From: Burkholderia ubonensis
GTDB taxonomy: Bacteria; Pseudomonadota; Gammaproteobacteria; Burkholderiales; Burkholderiaceae
Reading direction: 5' to 3'
Length of the DNA stretch: 64,000 nt
Assembly (NCBI RefSeq): GCF_902833085.1
Contig: NZ_CADFEB010000007.1
Coordinates: 186,001-250,000 of the forward strand
Below are positions 1-9,056 of this stretch, piece by piece. The position numbers were made by a program, and so were the translations under genes. Numbering within the stretch: the first letter of the stretch is position 1; the number at the start of each line of letters is the position of its first letter. The notes beneath the pieces were generated by a model. It did no database searches, was not told where the DNA came from, and worked only from the letters and a program-made list of their open reading frames with translations.

Positions 1-168
1 GGCAACCGCATCGCGCTCGCGTTCTCGGGACCCGCGCTCGACGTGACGTTCGCGGAGCTCGACGCGCGCGCGAAAGTGATCGAGGCGGCCGTCGACCTGC
101 CCGCGCGCAAGTGGGTGAAAGCTTTGAAAGCATCGGTCGCGCCGAACGCGACGTCGTTCTCGATCTGA
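1..168 (+). CDS. C-terminal end of an unrecognised protein (partial)
   Basis: This is an open frame entering from outside the window and ending at a TGA, giving the last 55 residues of a protein that ends in NATSFSI. The composition is that of a soluble alpha/beta protein with an amphipathic stretch around ELDARAKVIEAAVD. No domain or motif is recognisable and no function is proposed. Codon usage has the same G/C-ending bias as the neighbours, which supports it as the real end of an upstream gene. It is followed by about 200 bases without a gene. Confidence 0.5.
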   Translation, partial: GNRIALAFSGPALDVTFAELDARAKVIEAAVDLPARKWVKALKASVAPNATSFSI

Positions 169-207
169 CGCCTCATGCGCCGGCCGAATGCCGGCGCGAG
201 CGCGCGA

Positions 208-236
208 CAGGGACGGATCGTCCGGGTTCGTCCCTG
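208..236. other. Inverted repeat between partial gene and DUF3311 gene
   Basis: An 8-bp perfect stem (CAGGGACG / CGTCCCTG) with a 13-base loop. It has no following T-run, so it is not a convincing intrinsic terminator. Its right arm ends just before the TTGACC box of the next promoter, so it could equally be an operator. The function is unknown. Confidence 0.3.
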
Positions 237-237
237 C

Positions 238-265
238 TTGACCGCGCTCACGCGGCTCCTATACT
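238..265 (+). promoter_or_regulatory. Sigma-70-like promoter for DUF3311-mctP
   Basis: TTGACC at 238-243 and TATACT at 260-265 with a 16-base spacer. Transcription would start near 272, giving a leader of about 100 bases before the DUF3311 gene. This is one of the better -35/-10 pairs in the window. Confidence 0.55.
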
Positions 266-370
266 GGCGCGAAGCCAGGGGAGCCGCAGCTTACCCGTTT
301 CGCCGCTCCTCTCGCCGCCGTACCCGTTCAAGACAAGAACTTCGATAACCGGGAATGATGAGGAGACGTC

Positions 371-613
371 ATGGCTCACGATGCCGACGCCAACCGGGCC
401 GCGAAGCGCTGGCTCTGGCTGCTGGTGCTGCCGCCGATCGCGATGGTCTGGGTGCCGTCGTACAACAAGGTCGATCCGCAATGGCTCGGCTTTCCGTTCT
501 TCTACTGGTACCAGCTTCTGTGGGTGCTCATTAGCGCGGTGATCACCGCGTTCGTCTACCTCAAGACCAAGAACGCGTGGATGGGCGGCGGCACGCAAGG
601 AGGCCGTCGATGA
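371..613 (+). CDS. DUF3311 small membrane protein, partner of MctP-type symporter
   Basis: An 80-residue protein with two predicted membrane helices, one around WLWLLVLPPIAMVW and one around YQLLWVLISAVITAFVYL, joined by an aromatic loop rich in Trp, Tyr and Phe. This layout is typical of DUF3311 proteins, which are usually encoded immediately before sodium:solute symporters. The start is fixed by a GAGGAG ribosome binding site at 360-365. Its TGA overlaps the ATG of the symporter (ATGA), so the two are probably translationally coupled. A role as an accessory or small subunit of the permease is inferred from this context and is not visible in the sequence itself. Confidence 0.85.
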   Translation: MAHDADANRAAKRWLWLLVLPPIAMVWVPSYNKVDPQWLGFPFFYWYQLLWVLISAVITAFVYLKTKNAWMGGGTQGGRR

Positions 614-2160
614 ACCTTGCCGCGACTTTCGTTTTCGTCCTGCTCTTCATCGGCGTCACGATCATCGGCTTCCTCGCCGCGAACTGGCGGCGCGGCGATC
701 TCGCGCATCTCGACGAGTGGGGTCTCGGCGGCCGCCGCTTCGGCACGATCGTCACGTGGTTCCTGCTCGGCGGCGACCTCTATACCGCCTACACGTTCGT
801 CGCGGTGCCGGCGCTCGTGTTCGGCGCGGGCGCGATGGGCTTCTTTGCGCTGCCGTACACGATCGTCATCTATCCGTTCGCGTTCGTCGTGTTCCCGAAG
901 CTGTGGAGCGTCGCGAAGCGCTACGGCTACGTGACCGCCGCCGACTTCGTCAATGCGCGCTACGGCAGCCGGATGCTCGCGCTCGCGATCGCGGTGACGG
1001 GCATCGTCGCGACGATGCCGTACATCGCGCTGCAGCTCGTCGGCATCGAGGTCGTGATCGGCGCGCTCGGCTTCGACACGACCGGCTTCGTCGGCGACCT
1101 GCCGCTCATCATCGCGTTCGCGATCCTCGCCGCGTACACGTACACGTCGGGCCTGCGCGCCCCCGCGATGATCGCGATCGTGAAGGACGTGCTGATCTAC
1201 ATCACGATCGCGGCGGCGGTCATCGTGATCCCGGCGAAGCTCGGCGGCTTCGGGCAGATCTTCGGCCACGTGCCGCCCGCGAAGCTGCTGCTCAAGGCGC
1301 CGGATGCGACAAGCCTGAACGGCTACAGCGCGTACGCAACGCTCGCGATCGGCTCGGCGCTCGCGCTGTTCCTGTATCCGCATTCGGTCACGGCGATCCT
1401 GTCGTCGTCGTCCGGCAACTCGATCCGCCGCAACATGGCGATGCTGCCCGCGTACTCGTTCGTGCTCGGCCTGCTTGCGCTGCTCGGCTACATGGCGCTT
1501 GCGTCGGGCGTGAAGGACATGCCGCAGTATGCGTCGTACTTCAAGGCGTTCGGCCCGAACTTCGCGGTGCCCGCGCTGTTCCTCGAGTATTTTCCGTCGT
1601 GGTTCGTCGGCGTCGCGTTCGCGGCGATCGGCATCGGCGCGCTGGTGCCGGCGGCGATCATGTCGATCGCGGCCTCGAACCTGTACACGCGCAACATCCA
1701 CCGCGAGTTCGTCAACCGCAACATGACGCACGACCAGGAGACCCACGTCGCGAAGCTGGTGTCGCTGATCGTGAAGGTCGGGGCGGTCGCGTTCGTCATC
1801 GGCTTGCCGCTGACCTACGCGATCCAGCTGCAGCTGCTCGGCGGGATCTGGATCATCCAGACGCTGCCCGCGATCGTGCTCGGCCTCTACACGCGCGTGC
1901 TCGACTATCGCGGCCTGCTGCTCGGCTGGGCGGCAGGCATCGTGTGCGGCACGTGGATGGCGGTCTCGCTGAAGCTCGCGAGCTCGATCTTCACGATCCA
2001 CCTGTTCGGCTATGCGATTCCCGGCTATGCGGCGGTGTGGTCGCTGGTCGTGAACCTCGTGGTCGCGATCGTCGTGAGTGTGCTCGTGCGGGTGACGGGA
2101 ATGGCGCATGCGGAAGACCGCACGCGGCCGGAGGATTACCTCGACGTCGTCGAGAGCTGA
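610..2160 (+). CDS. mctP: Sodium:solute symporter, monocarboxylate uptake permease (MctP type)
   Basis: A 516-residue polytopic inner-membrane protein with about 13 hydrophobic segments, a typical length for the sodium:solute symporter family. It starts MNLAATFVFVLLF and contains conserved-looking segments such as WGLGGRRFGTIVTWFLLGGDLYTAYTF and ALVPAAIMSIAASNLYTRN, which resemble permeases for lactate, pyruvate and similar monocarboxylates. The start at the ATGA overlap with the DUF3311 gene is preferred over an upstream ATG lying inside that gene. The short hydrophilic C-terminus ends EDYLDVVES. The substrate is inferred from the family and the DUF3311 neighbour. Transcription should stop at the strong hairpin directly downstream. 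Confidence 0.85.
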   Translation: MNLAATFVFVLLFIGVTIIGFLAANWRRGDLAHLDEWGLGGRRFGTIVTWFLLGGDLYTAYTFVAVPALVFGAGAMGFFALPYTIVIYPFAFVVFPKLWSVAKRYGYVTAADFVNARYGSRMLALAIAVTGIVATMPYIALQLVGIEVVIGALGFDTTGFVGDLPLIIAFAILAAYTYTSGLRAPAMIAIVKDVLIYITIAAAVIVIPAKLGGFGQIFGHVPPAKLLLKAPDATSLNGYSAYATLAIGSALALFLYPHSVTAILSSSSGNSIRRNMAMLPAYSFVLGLLALLGYMALASGVKDMPQYASYFKAFGPNFAVPALFLEYFPSWFVGVAFAAIGIGALVPAAIMSIAASNLYTRNIHREFVNRNMTHDQETHVAKLVSLIVKVGAVAFVIGLPLTYAIQLQLLGGIWIIQTLPAIVLGLYTRVLDYRGLLLGWAAGIVCGTWMAVSLKLASSIFTIHLFGYAIPGYAAVWSLVVNLVVAIVVSVLVRVTGMAHAEDRTRPEDYLDVVES

Positions 2161-2185
2161 CGCGCGTCGAATGCGCGGAAACACG

Positions 2186-2219
2186 AACGCCCGCCGCCGG
2201 AAGGTGGCGGGCGTTTTTT
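2186..2219 (+). terminator. Intrinsic terminator after mctP
   Basis: A GC-rich stem of about 12 bp (ACGCCCGCCGCC / GGTGGCGGGCGT, one G-T pair) with loop GGAA, followed directly by six T residues. It lies 25 bases after the mctP stop and just before the end of the convergent VOC gene. Confidence 0.85.
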
Positions 2220-2223
2220 CTCG

Positions 2224-2676
2224 TCAGCCCTCTGCGCGCTTCGCGAGATCCTCGCGTTGCGACAGATCCTCGACGTTGATCATCCAGTGCACGCCGAAGC
2301 GGTCCTTCAGCATGCCGAAGCCGAGCGCCCAGAAAGTCTTCTGAAAGGGCATCGTCACTTCGCCGCCGTCGGCGAGCGCGTCGAACAGCTTCTTGCCTTC
2401 ATCGACGCTCGCCGGGTTCAGCGACAGCGAATAGCCGCTGTGCGTGCCGCCCGTATTGCGGCAGTCGCCGTCCGAGCACATGAGCATCGAATCGCCGATC
2501 GTGAAGCTCGCATGCATGACCTTGTCCGCCATTTCGGGCGTGATCGGCTGGTCGGGGTTCGGCGGCGCATCCCTGAAGTGCATCTTGAACATCGTCTTCG
2601 CGCCGAGCGCCTTTTCGTAGAACTGAAGGGCAGCTTCGGCCTGGCCGTAGAAGGTCAGGTACGGTTGAACTTGCAT
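2224..2676 (-). CDS. VOC superfamily protein, PhnB-like
   Basis: A 150-residue cytoplasmic protein of the vicinal oxygen chelate (glyoxalase/bleomycin resistance) fold, PhnB-like subgroup. It starts with the typical VQPYLTFYGQAEAALQFYEKALGA strand-helix pattern and ends with the second beta-alpha-beta-beta unit, including TFWALGFGMLKDRFGVHWMINV. Such proteins are often labelled 3-demethylubiquinone methyltransferase-like, but no enzymatic activity can be assigned. An AGGAGA ribosome binding site sits 6 bases before the ATG. It is a single gene, separated from transaldolase by a terminator. Confidence 0.85.
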   Translation of the reverse strand: MQVQPYLTFYGQAEAALQFYEKALGAKTMFKMHFRDAPPNPDQPITPEMADKVMHASFTIGDSMLMCSDGDCRNTGGTHSGYSLSLNPASVDEGKKLFDALADGGEVTMPFQKTFWALGFGMLKDRFGVHWMINVEDLSQREDLAKRAEG

Positions 2677-2764
2677 CGTTGTCTCCTGTTCCGGGATGAG
2701 CGCCCGGGAAGCGGCCGGTGCGCCCGTGACGTGGATTGTAGTGCGTGGGCCTGACAGCGGGATG

Positions 2765-2799
2765 AAAAAACGGCCGCGAACGCAAGGTTCGCGGCCGTT
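2765..2799 (-). terminator. Intrinsic terminator after transaldolase gene
   Basis: A perfect stem ACGGCCGCGAAC / GTTCGCGGCCGT with a short loop. On the minus strand it is followed by TTTTTT. It lies about 60 bases past the transaldolase stop. Confidence 0.85.
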
Positions 2800-2861
2800 T
2801 CCGGCAAGACTGCTGACGGCTGTTGTCAGACTGGCTGCCGCCTGCTGACGTTCGGCAGGGT

Positions 2862-3815
2862 TCAGCGCAGCGCGTCGATCAGCTTCTCGAGCTTCACCGC
2901 GTCGGCGGCGAACGTGCGGATGCCTTCGGCAAGCTTCTCGGTCGCCATCGCGTCGTCGTTCAACTGGAAGCGGAACGACGCTTCGTCGATCGCGACCCGT
3001 GCGGCGGGTGCATCCGTGAGCGCGTCCGGCGACAGCTTGCGTGCGACCGTCTCGTTGCTGTCCTGCAGCTTCTGCAGCAAATCGGGACTGATGGTCAGCA
3101 GGTCGCAGCCCGCGAGCTCGACGATCTGGCTCGTCGTGCGGAAGCTCGCGCCCATCACCTCGGTGTGGTAGTCGAAGGTCTTGTAGTACGTGTAGATGCG
3201 GCGCACCGACTGCACGCCCGGATCGTTCGCGCCGCCGTTCTTCACTTCATCCCATTCGGCGCCGGCCTGCTTCTTGTACCAGTCGTAGATGCGGCCGACG
3301 AACGGCGAGATCAGTTGCGCGCCGGCTTCCGCGCATGCGGCGGCCTGCACCAGCGAGAAAAGCAGGGTCATGTTGCACTTGATCCCTTCCTTTTGCAGCA
3401 CCTCGGCTGCGCGGACGCCTTCCCAGGTCGACGCGAGCTTGATCAGGATGCGCTCGCGGCCGATGCCGGCGGCTTCGTAGAGCTTGATCAGCTCGTGCGC
3501 CTTGTCGACGGAGCGCTTCGCGTCGAACGACAGGCGTGCGTCGACTTCGGTCGACACGCGGCCCGGAATCAGCTTCAGGATTTCGGTGCCGAATGCGATC
3601 AGCAGGCGGTCGATGATGAAATCGGTGCTTTCGTTGCGGTGATCGCGGACGGTTTTTTCGAGGATCGGCTTGTACGCATCCTTCTGGACTGCCTTCAGGA
3701 TCAGCGACGGGTTCGTGGTCGCGTCCCGCGGCTGATATTGCGCGAGCTGCTGGAAATCGCCCGTGTCGGCGACGACGGTGGTGTACTGCTTCAGCTGGTC
3801 GAGTGCGGTAGTCAT
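2862..3815 (-). CDS. tal: Transaldolase
   Basis: A 317-residue cytoplasmic enzyme of the non-oxidative pentose phosphate pathway that transfers a dihydroxyacetone unit between sugar phosphates. Its length and sequence match the TalB class. It opens [20 protein letters not shown], carries [12 protein letters not shown] (residues 31-42), and the Schiff-base lysine is K126 in [14 protein letters not shown]. The start is the only sensible ATG, although no strong ribosome binding site is present. It appears monocistronic, with its own terminator downstream and a gap of about 220 bases upstream. Confidence 0.97.
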   Translation of the reverse strand: MTTALDQLKQYTTVVADTGDFQQLAQYQPRDATTNPSLILKAVQKDAYKPILEKTVRDHRNESTDFIIDRLLIAFGTEILKLIPGRVSTEVDARLSFDAKRSVDKAHELIKLYEAAGIGRERILIKLASTWEGVRAAEVLQKEGIKCNMTLLFSLVQAAACAEAGAQLISPFVGRIYDWYKKQAGAEWDEVKNGGANDPGVQSVRRIYTYYKTFDYHTEVMGASFRTTSQIVELAGCDLLTISPDLLQKLQDSNETVARKLSPDALTDAPAARVAIDEASFRFQLNDDAMATEKLAEGIRTFAADAVKLEKLIDALR

Positions 3816-3918
3816 GGCGATTCGAGAAGAGGGCGCGATGCGCCGGGGTTCTCACGGGCCGCGCGAACGCGGCGGCGAAGCGAAGCGGCGCGCGGGGGGG
3901 CGCCGGTTCCGATTCGCT

Positions 3919-3924
3919 ATTCTA
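3919..3924 (-). promoter_or_regulatory. Candidate -10 box for transaldolase
   Basis: TAGAAT on the minus strand about 100 bases upstream of the transaldolase start, inside the 220-base gap before benE ends. No convincing -35 partner is visible, so this is a weak call. Confidence 0.25.
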
Positions 3925-4036
3925 GGCCCGATTCGCGTCGCGCATCGGGTCGCGCATTGCGTTGCATCGGGTCACATATGTTTCGCACCGCAGACGAGCG
4001 CGCCGGGGCCGGTTTCGCCGCCGGTGCGAATGGCCC

Positions 4037-5245
4037 TTACGCGGGGCGGCGCGCGTTGAGGATCGCCTGCGTGACGACCCCGGCGACGAGCCCCCAGAAC
4101 GCCGGGCCGATCGACAGCAGCGTGAGGCCCGACGCGGTGACCATGAACGTGACGAGCGCCGCTTCGCGCTGCCGCGCGTCCTGCATCGCGTTGGCCATGC
4201 CGCTCATGATCGAGCCGAACAGCGCGAGCGCGGCGACCGACACGACGAGCGCCTTCGGCAGCGCGGCGAACAGCGCCGCGATCGTCGCGCCGAAGATGCC
4301 CGCGATCAGGTAGAAGGTGCCGCACCACACCGCGGCCGTGTAGCGTTTCGCGCGGTCCTCGTGCGCCTCGGGGCCGGTGCAGATCGCCGCGGTGATCGCG
4401 GCGAGGTTCACGCCGTGCGAGCCGAACGGCGCGAGCGCGAGCGACGCGAGGCCCGTCGTCGCGATCAGCGGCGACGACGGCGTCGGGTAGCCGTCCGCGC
4501 GCAGCACCGCGATGCCCGGCACGTTCTGCGACGCCATCGCGACCACGAACAGCGGAATGCCGATGCTGACGATCGACTCGAGCGAGAACGCGGGCATCGT
4601 GAACACGGGTTTCGCGAGCGCGATGTGGAAGCGGCTGAAGTCGAGCAGGCCGAGGCTGCCCGCGACCGCCGTGCCGACGACCAGCGTCGTCACGATCGCG
4701 TAGCGCGGCGCGAGCCGCTTGACGATCAGGTACGTGAAGAACATCGCGAGCACCAGCGCGGTCCGGTATTGCGCGGCGCGGAAGATCTCGATGCCGATCT
4801 CGAACAGGATGCCCGCGAGCAGCGCGGCGGCGATGCCGGCCGGAATCTTGCGCATCAGCGTGTCGAACAGGCCGCTCATGCCGACCGCGGTCAGCAGCAG
4901 CGCGCACACGATGAACGCGCCGATCGCCTCCGGGTACGGCACGCCGGGCAGCGACGCGACCAGCAGCGCCGCGCCGGGCGTCGACCACGCGACGACGACG
5001 GGCGCACGAAAGCGCAGCGACAGGCCGATCGTCGTCACCGCCATGCCGATCGACAGCGCCCAGATCCACGACGAGATCTGCGCGTCGCTCAGGTGCGCGG
5101 CGCGGCCGGCCTGGAACATCAGCACGAGCGAGCTCGTATAGCCGGTCATCATCGCGACGAAGCCGGCGACGAGCGCCGAGACCGACGTGTCAGAGAAGAA
5201 ACGACCGCTCGCGCGGCCCGCGTCCGCGGTGGACGACTGATTCAT
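4037..5245 (-). CDS. benE: Benzoate/H+ symporter, BenE family
   Basis: A 402-residue inner-membrane transporter with about 12 hydrophobic segments. It matches the BenE family through its even hydrophobic layout and segments such as VAWSTPGAALLVA, ASQNVPGIAVLRADGY and FGSHGVNLAAITAAICTGPEAHED. BenE proteins import benzoate with protons, but no benzoate catabolic genes are nearby, so the true substrate is uncertain. An SD-like GGAG precedes the ATG by 7 bases. The gene lies 39 bases after the VWA gene on the same strand and may be read from the moxR promoter. Confidence 0.85.
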   Translation of the reverse strand: MNQSSTADAGRASGRFFSDTSVSALVAGFVAMMTGYTSSLVLMFQAGRAAHLSDAQISSWIWALSIGMAVTTIGLSLRFRAPVVVAWSTPGAALLVASLPGVPYPEAIGAFIVCALLLTAVGMSGLFDTLMRKIPAGIAAALLAGILFEIGIEIFRAAQYRTALVLAMFFTYLIVKRLAPRYAIVTTLVVGTAVAGSLGLLDFSRFHIALAKPVFTMPAFSLESIVSIGIPLFVVAMASQNVPGIAVLRADGYPTPSSPLIATTGLASLALAPFGSHGVNLAAITAAICTGPEAHEDRAKRYTAAVWCGTFYLIAGIFGATIAALFAALPKALVVSVAALALFGSIMSGMANAMQDARQREAALVTFMVTASGLTLLSIGPAFWGLVAGVVTQAILNARRPA

Positions 5246-5284
5246 GGGTGACTCCGGAGAAGCGGGCCGCGCGGGCGGCCGCCG

Positions 5285-6460
5285 TTATTTGCTGAGTGCG
5301 CGCATCGCGGTTTCGAGCCCCGCGAGCGTGAGCGGATACATGCGCTGGCCGAGCAGGTCGCGGATGATCGCGACCGATTGCCGGTATTCCCATAGCCGCT
5401 CGGGCTCGGGGTTCAGCCACGCATGATGCGGGAACTGGTCGGCGAGCCGCCGCAGCCACACCGCGCCGGCCTCGGGGTTGTTGTATTCGACCGAGCCGCC
5501 GGGCTGCAGCACTTCGTACGGGCTCATCGTCGCATCGCCGACGAAGATCAGCTTGTAGTCGGGCGTGAACTTGTGCAGCACGTCCCACGTCGCGGTGCGT
5601 TCCGCGTGGCGGCGCCGGTTGTGCTTCCACAGATGGTCGTACACGCAGTTGTGGAAGTAGTAGAACTCGAGGTGCTTGAATTCGGCCTTCGCGGCGGAGA
5701 ACAGCTCTTCGGTGCGCTTGATGTGATCGTCCATCGAGCCGCCGACGTCGAGCAGCATCAGCACCTTCACGTTGTTGTGGCGCTCGGGCACCATCCGCAG
5801 GTCGAGCCAGCCCGCGTTCGCCGCGGTGCTGCGGATCGTGCCGGGCAGGTCGAGCTCCTCGGCAGCGCCTTCGCGCGCGAAGCGGCGCAGCCGCCGCAGC
5901 GCGACCTTGATGTTGCGCGTGCCGATCTCGACCGAATCGTCGTAGTCGCGGAACGCGCGCGCTTCCCACACCTTGACCGCGGTGCGGTTGCCGTTCGACG
6001 GCCCGCCGATGCGCACGCCTTCCGGGTTGTAGCCGCCGTGGCCGAACGGCGACGTGCCGCCGGTGCCGATCCACTTGTTGCCGCCTTCGTGCCGTTCCTT
6101 CTGCTCGTCGAGCAGCTGCTTCAGGCGCTCCATCAGCTTGTCGAGCCCGCCCATCGCCTCGATCTGCGCTTTCTCCTCGTCGCTCAGTTCGCGCTCGAGG
6201 CGCTTCTCGAGCCAGTCGAGCGGGATGTCGAACGCGTCGGACGGCAGCGCGGACACGCCGTGGAAGTACGCGCCGAACGCCTGGTCGAACTTGTCGAAGT
6301 ACTGCTCGTCCTTCACGAGCGTCATCCGCGCGAGGTAATAGAACGCGTCGATCGACGGCGCGATGAGTCCGGCCTTCAGCGATTCGAGCAGCGTCAGGTA
6401 TTCCTTCACCGAGACGGGCAGCTTCGCTGCGCGCAGCGCGTAGAAGAAATTGAGCAACAT
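5285..6460 (-). CDS. VWA domain-containing protein, CoxE-like
   Basis: A 391-residue cytoplasmic protein paired with the MoxR ATPase gene 25 bases upstream. The N-terminal half (MLLNFFYALRAAKLPVSVKEYL) is typical of the CoxE-like family. The C-terminal half is a von Willebrand A domain with a metal-site motif DVGGSMDDH, where canonical domains have DxSxS. The segment GTGGTSPFGHGGYNPEGVRIGG separates the halves. MoxR/VWA pairs act as chaperone modules that mature or insert metal into partner enzymes. The client here is unknown, since no carbon monoxide dehydrogenase or other metalloenzyme gene is adjacent. Confidence 0.85.
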   Translation of the reverse strand: MLLNFFYALRAAKLPVSVKEYLTLLESLKAGLIAPSIDAFYYLARMTLVKDEQYFDKFDQAFGAYFHGVSALPSDAFDIPLDWLEKRLERELSDEEKAQIEAMGGLDKLMERLKQLLDEQKERHEGGNKWIGTGGTSPFGHGGYNPEGVRIGGPSNGNRTAVKVWEARAFRDYDDSVEIGTRNIKVALRRLRRFAREGAAEELDLPGTIRSTAANAGWLDLRMVPERHNNVKVLMLLDVGGSMDDHIKRTEELFSAAKAEFKHLEFYYFHNCVYDHLWKHNRRRHAERTATWDVLHKFTPDYKLIFVGDATMSPYEVLQPGGSVEYNNPEAGAVWLRRLADQFPHHAWLNPEPERLWEYRQSVAIIRDLLGQRMYPLTLAGLETAMRALSK

Positions 6461-6485
6461 GGCCGGGCCTTCGCGGGTTGGGGGC

Positions 6486-7328
<843 letters not shown>

Positions 7329-7360
7329 GGCGGCGCTCTTCTCTATCGCGAAAAAAAACC

Positions 7361-7366
7361 AGTATA
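7361..7366 (-). promoter_or_regulatory. Candidate -10 box for moxR-VWA unit
   Basis: TATACT on the minus strand 33 bases upstream of the moxR ATG. The -35 region is GC-rich and not recognisable. Confidence 0.4.
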
Positions 7367-7466
7367 AGTCAGAAGGGCTGTCGGGTTCGGGCGCGGCCGC
7401 GTATCGTTGCGGGACCGCGGCGGGACGGGCCGGGAAGCCGTATGGACGCGTTCCCCGCCGACGCGG

Positions 7467-7472
7467 TACAAT
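7467..7472 (+). promoter_or_regulatory. Candidate -10 box for the cytochrome c pair
   Basis: TACAAT in a GC-rich context, the same style of -10 box seen before rhlE and dnaE in this window. It predicts a leader of about 95 bases for the first cytochrome gene. Confidence 0.4.
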
Positions 7473-7572
7473 CTGGCCGTTTTTTTGGCCTGCGTGGCGA
7501 CCCGATAAGCAAAACGGCGCGGGCCGTTGCCGCTTTGGCGCCAGTTTCCCCTCAAGCTAGGTTACAAGAGCT

Positions 7573-7932
7573 ATGAACAAATTCGTCGGCAAACACGTTG
7601 TTGTCGCAGCGCTCGTGGCGCTCGCGGGCAGCGCGCAGGCGGCCGGTGTGGTCGGCAACCCGAAGGACGGGGCGAGCAAGGCCGCCATGTGCATCGGCTG
7701 TCACGGCATCCAGGATTACCGCACCGCCTACCCGGAGGTCTACCGGGTGCCGGTTCTCGGCGGCCAGAACGAGCAATACCTCGCGAATGCGCTGCAGGCC
7801 TACCGCAAGAAGGACCGCCGTTTCCCGTCGATGAACGCGATCGCCGGTTCGCTGACGGACCAGGACATCGCCGATCTGGCGGCCTACTATGCCGCGCAGA
7901 AACCCGACTCGAAGGACAATCCCTACAAGTAA
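7573..7932 (+). CDS. Periplasmic class I cytochrome c
   Basis: A 119-residue precursor with a Sec signal peptide (basic MNKFVGK, then VVVAALVALAGSAQA, cleavage near AQA-AG). The mature part has one haem-binding CIGCH and a downstream methionine in FPSMNAIAGSLTDQDIADLA that is the likely sixth ligand. It resembles one half of a cytochrome c4 or c553. It is followed after 40 bases by a second cytochrome, so the two probably act as a pair of periplasmic electron carriers. The redox partner cannot be named from the sequence. Confidence 0.92.
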   Translation: MNKFVGKHVVVAALVALAGSAQAAGVVGNPKDGASKAAMCIGCHGIQDYRTAYPEVYRVPVLGGQNEQYLANALQAYRKKDRRFPSMNAIAGSLTDQDIADLAAYYAAQKPDSKDNPYK

Positions 7933-7972
7933 GCGCGCGCTTGCTGACCTCATACGCGGGATAGGAGCATTC

Positions 7973-8332
7973 ATGAACAACGCATTCAAGACGGCGGCGG
8001 CGATCGCGTTCGCGGCCGGCCTCGCGATCGGCAGCGCGCACGCGGCCGACCTGTCGAAGGGCAAGGACCTGGTCGAATCGCACAACTGCGCAGCCTGCCA
8101 CGGCGCGAAGATGAACCAGCCGATCAACGCGGAGTATCCGCGTCTCGCCGGCCAGCACGCCGACTACCTCGTCTGGGCGATGCGCCAGTACCAGATGGGC
8201 CTCGCGAATCCGCTGCTCGGCCGCAACAACGCGATCATGCAGGCACAGGTGCAGAACCTGTCGGTCAGCGACATGAAGGACATCGCGGCCTACATCGAGT
8301 CGCTGAAGGGCGACCTGGTGTTCAAGAAGTAA
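7973..8332 (+). CDS. Periplasmic class I cytochrome c (second of pair)
   Basis: A 119-residue precursor with signal peptide MNNAFKTAAAIAFAAGLAIGSAHA, haem motif CAACH, and a probable Met ligand in NNAIMQAQVQNLSVSDMKDIAAYI. The start is fixed by AGGAG 8 bases upstream; a longer frame reaching back into the first gene is not used. It is similar in size and layout to its neighbour, as expected from duplication of a c553-type domain. A strong terminator follows. Confidence 0.93.
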   Translation: MNNAFKTAAAIAFAAGLAIGSAHAADLSKGKDLVESHNCAACHGAKMNQPINAEYPRLAGQHADYLVWAMRQYQMGLANPLLGRNNAIMQAQVQNLSVSDMKDIAAYIESLKGDLVFKK

Positions 8333-8372
8333 GCGCCGGGGTCCGGACGGGCCCGTGCCGCAGAAGCAGAAG

Positions 8373-8400
8373 ATACCCCGCCGAGGCGGGGTATTTTTTT
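8373..8400 (+). terminator. Intrinsic terminator after the cytochrome pair
   Basis: Stem ATACCCCGCC / GGCGGGGTAT with a minimal loop, followed by seven T residues. It sits between the cytochromes and the convergent DUF1841 gene. Confidence 0.88.
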
Positions 8401-8417
8401 GTCCGCGTCCGGCGGGC

Positions 8418-8852
8418 TCAGTCGCGCGACGCGCGGCGCAGGATGCGCTGCAGGTACGCGTCGGAATCGGGCGGCGTGCCCGTGCGCTGCGCTTCCCAGA
8501 TCGTCTCGCCGAGGCACTCCATGATCGCGTGCTGCGCTTCGTGCGTCGAGTCGAGCTTCGCCGCGAGCTTGTCGTGCGCGGCGCGGATGCCGGGCGGCTG
8601 GTCGATCGACAGCTGCTCGCTGATCGCGAGGTGCATCGACAGGTGCAGGAACGGATTCGTGCGGCCTTCCTCGGGCGTGTAGTTGCGCTCGGCGGCGCCG
8701 TCGGCGTCCGCGAGGTCGTCGTGGTATTCGGGGTGCTCGACGATCCAGTCGGCCGCGATCGCTTCGAGCGGCGTGAGGATTTCGCCGGCGCGCTGCTTGC
8801 GCCAGGTGTCGATGAAAAAGCGACGCACTTCGTCGCGACTCGGATTGAACAT
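8418..8852 (-). CDS. DUF1841 family protein
   Basis: A conserved cytoplasmic protein of unknown function. The start chosen here, MFNPSRDEVRRFF, matches where DUF1841 proteins normally begin and gives 144 residues. An upstream ATG at 8876 would add MRITTFPT. The body contains the family-like segment NPFLHLSMHLAISEQLSIDQPPGIR and the C-terminal helix pair around HAIMECLGETIWEAQR. A TACAAT box at 8898-8903 is compatible with either start. No role can be assigned. Confidence 0.85.
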   Translation of the reverse strand: MFNPSRDEVRRFFIDTWRKQRAGEILTPLEAIAADWIVEHPEYHDDLADADGAAERNYTPEEGRTNPFLHLSMHLAISEQLSIDQPPGIRAAHDKLAAKLDSTHEAQHAIMECLGETIWEAQRTGTPPDSDAYLQRILRRASRD

Positions 8853-8897
8853 GGTGGGGAACGTCGTGATTCGCATCGGCGTGATGCCGCGTCGCGC

Positions 8898-8903
8898 ATT
8901 GTA
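8898..8903 (-). promoter_or_regulatory. Candidate -10 box for DUF1841 gene
   Basis: TACAAT on the minus strand, about 45 bases before the preferred ATG. There is no clear -35 box. Confidence 0.4.
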
Positions 8904-9056
8904 CGCCGGGTCGGCGAGCGGTGCTGGCGGCGCGTGCGGGCGCGGCGGGATGCGGGGCGGGGAAGGCCGGGCGCGCGGGTAAGCGCGGGCTGGGCGGCGC
9001 GGCGCGCCGCCGATACACTCCTACGATTTCGGTATTTCGTCCACATTCGCTCAGCC

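Noticed and set aside
18-542. Open frame 111-542 and its reverse partner 248-598
   Set aside because: They overlap the promoter and the DUF3311 gene in other frames, and the composition is Arg/Ser-rich shadow sequence.
7473-7495. GGCC-T7-GGCC read as a terminator
   Set aside because: The T-run is in the loop, not after the stem, and it would lie in the leader of the cytochrome gene.
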